Of a DNA stretch of 6,253 bases, positions 1 through 4,226 are shown piece after piece (position 1 is the first letter of the stretch; each line of letters opens with the position of its first letter). Under the pieces are notes generated by a model. The model saw only the letters and a program-made list of their open reading frames with translations. It did not search any database and was not told the DNA's origin. Position numbers and translations under genes: made by a program. Origin of the DNA: Thermoplasmatales archaeon ex4484_36 (GTDB lineage Archaea > Thermoplasmatota > Penumbrarchaeia > Penumbrarchaeales > EX4484-36); the NCBI GenBank assembly GCA_002254765.1, contig NJDV01000031.1, forward strand, positions 1 through 6,253. Direction: 5' to 3'.

Positions 1-285
1 CCCTTCCCTACCGCCGCCCTGGGAGGGCGGGTGACGCTGAAGAGTTTCGACGGGGAGGTCAGCGTCAGGATACCCCCGGGCACCCAGAGCGGGGAGGTGA
101 TAACGGTCCCCGGCAGGGGAATGCCTGGCAGGAGGGGGCGGGGGGACCTCTACCTACACGTGCAGATAGAGGTGCCGAAGAAGCTCACACCGGAGCTTAA
201 AAGGGCAGTCCTGGAGCTGAAAAAGGCCCTGGAGGAGGGCGGGGGCAGATCCTCCCCTTTCAAAAGGTTCAGGGGAAGGGGCTGA
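1..285 (+). CDS. dnaJ: Chaperone protein DnaJ (Hsp40), C-terminal part only
   Basis: This is the 3' end of a gene whose start lies before the window; reading frame 1 is open from base 1 and 94 codons are visible to the TGA at 283-285. DnaJ is a cytoplasmic co-chaperone that delivers unfolded clients to DnaK and stimulates its ATPase. The visible part is the second C-terminal beta-sandwich subdomain and tail. It opens with PFPTAALGG, continues with FDGEVSVRIPPGTQSGEV and GRGMPGRRGRGDLYLHV, and then a helical segment beginning VPKKLTPELKRAVLEL, which together match the hallmark order of the DnaJ C-terminal domain. The end is a basic Gly/Arg/Ser-rich tail (GGGRSSPFKRFRGRG). The J domain and zinc fingers are outside the window, so a DnaJ paralogue lacking zinc fingers cannot be excluded. 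A GTG at 31 is internal to the domain and is not a start. The gene converges on arfC with 2 bp between the stops. Confidence 0.93.
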   Translation, partial: PFPTAALGGRVTLKSFDGEVSVRIPPGTQSGEVITVPGRGMPGRRGRGDLYLHVQIEVPKKLTPELKRAVLELKKALEEGGGRSSPFKRFRGRG

Positions 286-287
286 GC

Positions 288-947
288 TCAGGGCCTTAAA
301 GTTAATAGGACCCCCCCCTCCACAATCTCTGCCCCCTCAAGGTGAAGCTCGGCAGGTTCGGTGGGGGAGGGAAGGATGCAGAGGGAAGGGGCCTCTTGGC
401 TGCCTATGACCACAGGGCTTACAAAGATGGTGAGGAGGTCAAAGAGGTGTTCCTTCAGAAAGGAGCTTATGACCCTGCTTCCCCCCTCCACCAGAAGGGC
501 CTCCACACCCCTTCTTCTTAGGTCCTCAAGCACCGCTTTGAGGTCTACTCCCCCCTCCCCCCGGGGTACCTCCGTGAGCCTGGCTCCAGCCCTTCTGAGC
601 TCTTCCTCCGCCCCCTCAGCCTCCGGTGCGCAGTATATGAGCACCTCCCCCGGGTAGCTGAAAAGTCTCGCCCCCGGGGGGGTCCTGAGGGAGGAGTCAA
701 GTATTACCCTGGTGAGGGGCCTTGTAGAGCCCCCAGTGTGGTGGGGATTTACGTGGAGCTTCGGGTCATCGGAGAGGACAGTACCCACCCCCACAAGGAC
801 CGCCCCATACCTCTGCCTGAGGAGGTGGACCCTACGCTTGTCCCACGGGGATGAAAGCACTATCCTCCTCCCCCCAGGGAGAGCTATCCTTCCGTCAAGG
901 GACGAGGCGCAGTTTATGTGGACGAAGGGACGGGAAGCATTCTCCAT
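288..947 (-). CDS. arfC: 2,5-diamino-6-ribosylamino-4(3H)-pyrimidinone 5'-phosphate reductase
   Basis: 219 aa, full length for the stand-alone archaeal/fungal reductase (ArfC/Rib7 type). The enzyme uses NAD(P)H to reduce the ribose of the diaminopyrimidine made from GTP to the ribityl form, an early step to riboflavin and, in archaea, to the deazaflavin of F420. Family motifs are visible in order: SSLDGRIAL (15-23), LRQRYGAVLVGVGTVLSDDP (43-62), the glycine/aspartate-rich nucleotide-binding stretch, RVILDSSLR (80-88), LLVEGGSRVISSFL (151-164) and DLLTIFVSPVVIGS (170-183). There is no N-terminal deaminase domain, unlike bacterial RibD, and this supports the archaeal assignment. The ATG at 945-947 is chosen because a strong ribosome-binding site (GGAGGTG) sits 8 nt upstream and the first residues run straight into the conserved strand (FVHINCASSLDGR). 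It is transcribed away from the PAC2 gene and towards dnaJ. An eight-G run lies near its 3' end. The fold family also includes RibD C-terminal homologues of other function, but the full motif set makes the call strong. Confidence 0.93.
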   Translation of the reverse strand: MENASRPFVHINCASSLDGRIALPGGRRIVLSSPWDKRRVHLLRQRYGAVLVGVGTVLSDDPKLHVNPHHTGGSTRPLTRVILDSSLRTPPGARLFSYPGEVLIYCAPEAEGAEEELRRAGARLTEVPRGEGGVDLKAVLEDLRRRGVEALLVEGGSRVISSFLKEHLFDLLTIFVSPVVIGSQEAPSLCILPSPTEPAELHLEGAEIVEGGVLLTLRP

Positions 948-955
948 TCAGGACA

Positions 956-962
956 CACCTCC
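956..962 (-). promoter_or_regulatory. Shine-Dalgarno site of arfC
   Basis: On the minus strand the bases read GGAGGTG, seven consecutive matches to the archaeal anti-Shine-Dalgarno partner (AGGAGGTGAT), with 8 nt before the ATG at 945-947. It fixes the arfC start and shows that this gene has a leadered transcript. Confidence 0.8.
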
Positions 963-1020
963 GGCGGGCGACGCTGGGCTCTCCTCGCTCCACCCACCCC
1001 CTCGGCAAATAGCCTCTCTC

Positions 1021-1030
1021 CTTTATATTA
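1021..1030. promoter_or_regulatory. Candidate TATA box in the arfC/PAC2 divergent spacer
   Basis: CTTTATATTA is the best TATA-like element in the spacer between the two divergent genes (948-1152). Read on the plus strand it matches TTTATATA at 7 of 8 positions and would start transcription near 1050, giving a leader of about 100 nt to the PAC2 start at 1153 (about 40 nt to the alternative ATG at 1093). Read on the minus strand it would start near 1000 and give arfC a leader of about 50 nt that contains its ribosome-binding site. The flanks show no clear purine-rich BRE on either side, so the direction cannot be decided from sequence alone. Confidence 0.4.
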
Positions 1031-1098
1031 TGTCCGCCACCCCTTTACGCCCCCGGGATAGGGCGGGCCGCCAAAAGACCACCAAAAGTGACATGAAC

Positions 1099-1110
1099 AC
1101 AAAAAAATAT
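1099..1110 (+). promoter_or_regulatory. Candidate BRE/TATA of the PAC2-thiI operon
   Basis: An A-rich stretch (ACAAAAAAATAT) lies in an AT-rich island, 1081-1142, that contrasts with the GC-rich genes around it. An A-rich BRE followed by a weak TATA centred near 1106 would place the transcription start near 1130, about 20 nt before the ATG at 1153. This is a weak match; the element at 1021-1030 is the competing candidate. Confidence 0.3.
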
Positions 1111-1152
1111 CTAAACCTTGAATACAATAATGATGCATACAGGGTGGAGCAG

Positions 1153-1923
1153 ATGGACGAGATAAAGATATATGACTATAAGAAGATGGACCTGAGGGAC
1201 GCTGTTGTGGTGGAAGGGTTCCCCAGCGTGGGGTTGGTCTCAACGATAGTAGCCAACTACATAGTCACCGTCCTTAACCTTGACCTTCTAGGGGTCATGG
1301 ACTCCCCCTTCTTCCCCACGGTCTCCGTGATCAGGGGAGGTGAGCCGTTCAGCCCGGTCAGGTTTTACGGGGGAGACATAGAGCCAGGAAGGAGGGACTC
1401 GAAGAAGATAGTGGTCTTCCTCTCCGAGTTCCAGCCCCCCTCCACGCTGATTAAGGGCATAACCACCACACTCCTGGATTGGGCCCAGGACAACCGTTGC
1501 GCCTACCTGATCTCCCCCGAGGGGCTCATTGTGGAGAGGCCCGAGGGGTTGGAGGTAAAGGAGAAGCTCCTCTTCGCCATAGGCTCCACTGAGCACGTGA
1601 AGGAGACCATACAGGCCAAGGGGATACCCATCTTCCAGGAGGGACTGATATCTGGAATCCCGGGGGTCCTTCTGAACGAGGGGAAGAGGAGGAACTTTGA
1701 CGTCTTCTGCATCCTCTCGGAGACCCACGAGAACCTCCCCGATGCTAGAGCCGCAGCCAGGATTATAGAGGTGATGAACGCTCTCATACCGGAGATGGGG
1801 CTGGACCCCGCCCCTCTCTACAAAGAGGCCTCTGTTCTGGAGGAGAAGATGAAGGAGTATCAGAAGATGAGCAAACCCGGAGGGAAGAGGACCACCACTC
1901 CCCTACCATCTATGTACGGCTGA
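1153..1923 (+). CDS. PAC2-family protein, proteasome assembly chaperone/activator homologue
   Basis: 256 aa, the usual size for archaeal PAC2-family proteins. Family signs are the N-terminal glycine motif EGFPSVGLVS (21-30), the SGIPGVLLNEG segment (168-178), and the C-terminal HENLPDARAAARIIEVMNAL helix with the following LIPEMGLDPAPL (192-222). Archaeal relatives (PbaA and PbaB of Pyrococcus) are 20S proteasome assembly factors or activators acting in the cytosol. After the domain comes a charged helix (EEKMKEYQKM, 230-239) and a flexible Pro/Thr/Lys tail that ends PSMYG; the last three residues, Met-Tyr-Gly, fit the HbYX (hydrophobic-Tyr-any) docking motif. The start at 1153 gives the typical family N-terminus (MDEIKIYDYKK) and has GGTGGAG just upstream, though close (3-6 nt). 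The in-frame ATG at 1093 adds 20 AT-rich, untypical codons; still earlier in-frame starts run antisense through arfC. Stop TGA is followed directly by TAG. It lies 22 bp before thiI, probably in one operon. Family call firm; precise role inferred. Confidence 0.85.
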   Translation: MDEIKIYDYKKMDLRDAVVVEGFPSVGLVSTIVANYIVTVLNLDLLGVMDSPFFPTVSVIRGGEPFSPVRFYGGDIEPGRRDSKKIVVFLSEFQPPSTLIKGITTTLLDWAQDNRCAYLISPEGLIVERPEGLEVKEKLLFAIGSTEHVKETIQAKGIPIFQEGLISGIPGVLLNEGKRRNFDVFCILSETHENLPDARAAARIIEVMNALIPEMGLDPAPLYKEASVLEEKMKEYQKMSKPGGKRTTTPLPSMYG

Positions 1924-1945
1924 TAGCATGCTTGAGGGGCATACC

Positions 1946-3388
1946 ATGGAGGAGGTTTTAATCGTAAGATTTTCCGAGATAGCCCTCAAGAGTCCCAGGA
2001 TCAGACGCTGGATGATATCCCGCCTCAGGAAGAACCTGGAAGATGCCCTGAAGGCGGCCGAGGTGGGAGGAAGGGTGGAGGAGAAGTGGGAAAGAATCTA
2101 CATATGGACCGAGGATGTGAAGAAGGCCTCCGAGGCTGCAGGGAGGGTCTTTGGGGTCAGGTCCCTCTCCCCCGCCGTGGCGTATGAGTATATGGACCTT
2201 GAGGACCTCATTGAGAAGGCGGCAACGTGGGCGGAGGAGTGTGTGAGGGGCAGGAAGTTCGCGGTGAGGGCGAGGAGGGATAAGGACCTACCCTTCACCT
2301 CCATGGACATTATGGTGAAGCTGGGAGAGAGGCTTAAGCCCCTCGGAGAGGTGGACTTAACTAGCCCCCAGGTCACGGTGAACGTGGAGGTCAGAGGGAG
2401 AGTGGTTTATCTCTTCTCGGAGGTGCTGGAGGGTCCGGGGGGGCTCCCCTTAGGCACTCAGGGAAGAGCGCTCTCCCTCCTCTCCGGGGGCTTTGACTCC
2501 GCCGTCTCCTCTTGGTACGTGATGAGGAGGGGCGTTGAGCTGGACTACGTCACCTTTTCCCTTGCCGGCCCCCTTCAGATGAGAGATGCCCTTCTTGTAG
2601 CAGGGGTACTCTCCTCTCATTGGTCCCACGGATACCGCCCCACCCTCCACCTTGTTGACTTCTCCGGGGTTCTTGATGAGATAGAGAGAGTGGTTCAGGC
2701 TCCTCTCCGGGGGGTGGTTTTAAGGCACCTCTTCTACAGGGCGGCTGAGATGATAGCTGATGAAGAGGGGCACCTCTCCCTGGTCACCGGGGAGTCCTTA
2801 GGGCAGGTGTCTTCCCAGACCCTCTCCAACCTCTCTGCCGCATCCGCTGGGATAGGACTCCCTATACTAAGGCCCCTGATCGGAATGGATAAGGAGGAGA
2901 TCATAGGGAAGGCTAGGGAGATAGGGACCGCCGAGCTCTCGGAGAAGGTTGTGGAGTACTGCGCCATCGCCAGGGGGTCTAGCATAAACCTGAGCAGGGA
3001 GAGGTTCATCCAGGTCCTAAAAAATATGAATCTTAGGGTCCTTGAGGAGGCCGTTGAAGGCAGGTGGAAGGTAAAACTTCCTGACGGCGCCCCGGGGGCG
3101 CTCTCCGAGATAGAGAGCAGAATAGAGAGCTGGCGCTACAGAGGGGATGAGGGAGAGGATGTGGTGCGGGTGAACTATGGAAAGGGAGTGCAGGTGGTGA
3201 CCCCAAATGGATTTCCCCTCACCGGGAGAGAGCTCAAAAGGGCCCTTAAAGGGCTTAAGGGGGGTGAGGGGGTTCACAGGCTCCCCAGAGGTTTCACCTA
3301 CGTATTCTCCTGCCCCACGGGGGGGTGGGCGGTGAGAATGGTCTCACTGCTGAGGAGCCTCGGATACGACGCCTACTACTCGCACTAG
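1946..3388 (+). CDS. thiI: tRNA 4-thiouridine synthase ThiI with C-terminal rhodanese-like domain
   Basis: 480 aa from this start. ThiI adenylates U8 of tRNA and transfers sulfur to make 4-thiouridine; in some organisms it also supplies sulfur for the thiamine thiazole. Domains in order: ferredoxin-like N-terminal domain (MEEVLIVRFSEIALKS), THUMP domain (about 55-160), the linker GPGGLPLGTQGR, the PP-loop ATPase motif SGGFDS (180-185), the family signature TGESLGQVSSQTLSNL (281-296) and EYCAIARG with Cys339 (equivalent to E. coli Cys344). The last about 100 residues look like a rhodanese domain: a strand, then Cys456 in CPTGGWAVR, then a helix and SLGYDAYY, comparable to the E. coli end around its Cys456. 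The two cysteines could form the catalytic disulfide pair. ATG 1946 is preferred over ATG 1928 because the family N-terminus begins there and GAGG lies 8 nt upstream; 1928 has no such site. It follows the PAC2 gene by 22 bp and converges on the next gene with a 14-bp gap. Confidence 0.92.
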   Translation: MEEVLIVRFSEIALKSPRIRRWMISRLRKNLEDALKAAEVGGRVEEKWERIYIWTEDVKKASEAAGRVFGVRSLSPAVAYEYMDLEDLIEKAATWAEECVRGRKFAVRARRDKDLPFTSMDIMVKLGERLKPLGEVDLTSPQVTVNVEVRGRVVYLFSEVLEGPGGLPLGTQGRALSLLSGGFDSAVSSWYVMRRGVELDYVTFSLAGPLQMRDALLVAGVLSSHWSHGYRPTLHLVDFSGVLDEIERVVQAPLRGVVLRHLFYRAAEMIADEEGHLSLVTGESLGQVSSQTLSNLSAASAGIGLPILRPLIGMDKEEIIGKAREIGTAELSEKVVEYCAIARGSSINLSRERFIQVLKNMNLRVLEEAVEGRWKVKLPDGAPGALSEIESRIESWRYRGDEGEDVVRVNYGKGVQVVTPNGFPLTGRELKRALKGLKGGEGVHRLPRGFTYVFSCPTGGWAVRMVSLLRSLGYDAYYSH

Positions 3389-3402
3389 CCTTTCAGCTTA
3401 CC

Positions 3403-4050
3403 TCATTCCATCTTCTTGAAGACGCCTATCTCTATCGCCTCCACGGGGGTGAGCTTCACCTCCTTCGTATATATCCGATAGGCCATCTGCTGGATACCAT
3501 GAAGCTCCCTTGAACCTGCCCTCCAGGAGGAGAGGAGAACCTCCATATTGCCTCTAGCGGAGGAGCGGTAGAACCTCTCTATGAAGGCCCTGAAGAAGGC
3601 GTCCACCGCTATTTTGATGTCAAGGGTTCTCAAAGATCCGCCCCGCCTCAGATACTCCTCACCAATCTCCTCAAGAAGGTCCCGCAAGGCCCCCTTGGTG
3701 CGAAGTGTCACGGAGGGGGAGAACTCAACCTGGGGGAAAGCCCTCTTGAGCTCGGAGAGCACCTCCTCCCTTGAGAAGATGTCTTCCATCCTCTTAACCA
3801 GGGGCGGGACCACCCTGACCTCCTCGGTGGAGGGCCCCGTGCACTCCCTCACGAACTCTTGGATCTGCTTTTTGTCTATGACAGCCTCCCTGTCCACCAT
3901 GAGCAGAAGCAGCGAGCCCAACAGTACCTTCGTCCCCTCCTCTATGAAGGGAGAGATCAGCTTTGAAACGGGTGTGTGAGTGAGGCTGGAGGCGAGGTTG
4001 AGGGCTGCCCTGACGTCGCTCTCAAGCCTAATGCCGTAGGTCTTCTTCAT
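3403..4050 (-). CDS. Putative ribbon-helix-helix DNA-binding protein with unknown C-terminal domain
   Basis: 215 aa; not recognised as a named family. The N-terminus fits a ribbon-helix-helix (CopG/Arc-type) domain: a beta-strand KTYGIRLE (3-10), helix A SDVRAALNLASSL (11-23), a turn at HTP, and helix B VSKLISPFIEEGTKVLL (28-44), with hydrophobic spacing like that family. A short hydrophobic stretch (LLGSLLLLMV, 43-52) follows but is too short and too close to charges to call membrane-spanning. Residues 60-215 are mainly predicted helix, rich in Glu/Arg/Lys, with no motif I recognise, and might bind a ligand or mediate oligomerisation. The ATG at 4048-4050 is preferred over the GTG at 4066-4068, since the strand starts right after it and a TATA-like element sits 27 bp upstream, as expected for a leaderless transcript; no ribosome-binding site is seen. 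Divergent from the large surface-protein gene, which it may regulate (inference). Confidence 0.7.
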   Translation of the reverse strand: MKKTYGIRLESDVRAALNLASSLTHTPVSKLISPFIEEGTKVLLGSLLLLMVDREAVIDKKQIQEFVRECTGPSTEEVRVVPPLVKRMEDIFSREEVLSELKRAFPQVEFSPSVTLRTKGALRDLLEEIGEEYLRRGGSLRTLDIKIAVDAFFRAFIERFYRSSARGNMEVLLSSWRAGSRELHGIQQMAYRIYTKEVKLTPVEAIEIGVFKKME

Positions 4051-4071
4051 ACAGAGGGTGAAGTGCACTAC

Positions 4072-4081
4072 AATACTAATA
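4072..4081 (-). promoter_or_regulatory. TATA-like element of the ribbon-helix-helix gene
   Basis: On the minus strand the bases read TATTAGTATT, preceded by the purine-rich GCAAAGG as a possible BRE. The centre is about 27 bp upstream of the ATG at 4050, the distance expected if transcription begins at or next to the start codon. The match to the TATA consensus is imperfect. Confidence 0.4.
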
Positions 4082-4082
4082 C

Positions 4083-4152
4083 CTTTGCATTACATAGGTA
4101 AGGCACAGATATGGAGTGTGCAAAGCTAAGGATGTGCTCCTGCATTGCAAAG
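4083..4152. promoter_or_regulatory. Three TGCAAAG heptamers, candidate operator sites
   Basis: The heptamer TGCAAAG occurs on the minus strand at 4083-4089 and on the plus strand at 4119-4125 and 4146-4152, all within 70 bp of the divergent spacer. Each outer copy points towards the promoter next to it: the first abuts the TATA-like element of the ribbon-helix-helix gene, and the third ends 11 bp before the TATA box of the surface-protein gene. The two outer copies extend to AATGCAAAG and ATTGCAAAG. The third overlaps a small palindrome, TGCATTGCA (4141-4149). Role as binding sites of the neighbouring ribbon-helix-helix protein or another regulator is inference. Confidence 0.4.
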
Positions 4153-4163
4153 TCCAGGCAACT

Positions 4164-4171
4164 TTTATATA
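4164..4171 (+). promoter_or_regulatory. TATA box of the surface-protein gene
   Basis: TTTATATA is an exact match to the canonical archaeal TATA box, in an AT-rich stretch (4161-4187). Transcription should start near 4192-4196, leaving a leader of about 30-35 nt before the ATG at 4227. Further TATA-like words (ATATAG twice, 4175-4186) follow directly, but the first is best spaced and has the best match. Confidence 0.65.
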
Positions 4172-4215
4172 CACATATAGAATATAGCGGTCTACAAAAA
4201 ATTCAGATTGACAAA

Positions 4216-4220
4216 GAGGG
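4216..4220 (+). promoter_or_regulatory. Shine-Dalgarno site deciding the surface-protein start
   Basis: GAGGG lies 6 nt before the ATG at 4227 but directly abuts the in-frame ATG at 4221. The spacing favours 4227 as the start; the two choices differ by two residues only. Confidence 0.5.
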
Positions 4221-4226
4221 ATGCGT

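Noticed and set aside
361..657. Plus-strand open frame of 98 codons
   Set aside because: Lies antisense inside arfC; Ser/Pro/Arg-rich composition typical of a shadow frame in GC-rich DNA.
712..1152. Upstream in-frame extension of the PAC2 gene, starting at 712 or later
   Set aside because: It would run antisense through 236 bp of arfC and through the spacer; the predicted residues are low in family likeness and the conserved N-terminus begins at 1153.
1288..1728. Minus-strand open frame of 146 codons
   Set aside because: Antisense to the well-supported PAC2 gene, with no recognisable domain.
3389..3402. Possible bidirectional terminator between thiI and the regulator gene
   Set aside because: The 14-bp gap has only a short TTT and no stem-loop or long T-run in either direction.
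3325..3513. Plus-strand open frame of 62 codons across the thiI/regulator junction
   Set aside because: Overlaps the thiI end in another frame and the regulator gene on the other strand; no ribosome-binding site.
4103..4121. Short inverted repeat GCACA/TGTGC with a 9-nt loop in the spacer
   Set aside because: Only five base pairs and no T-run; not enough for a terminator or a distinct operator, though it overlaps one TGCAAAG copy.
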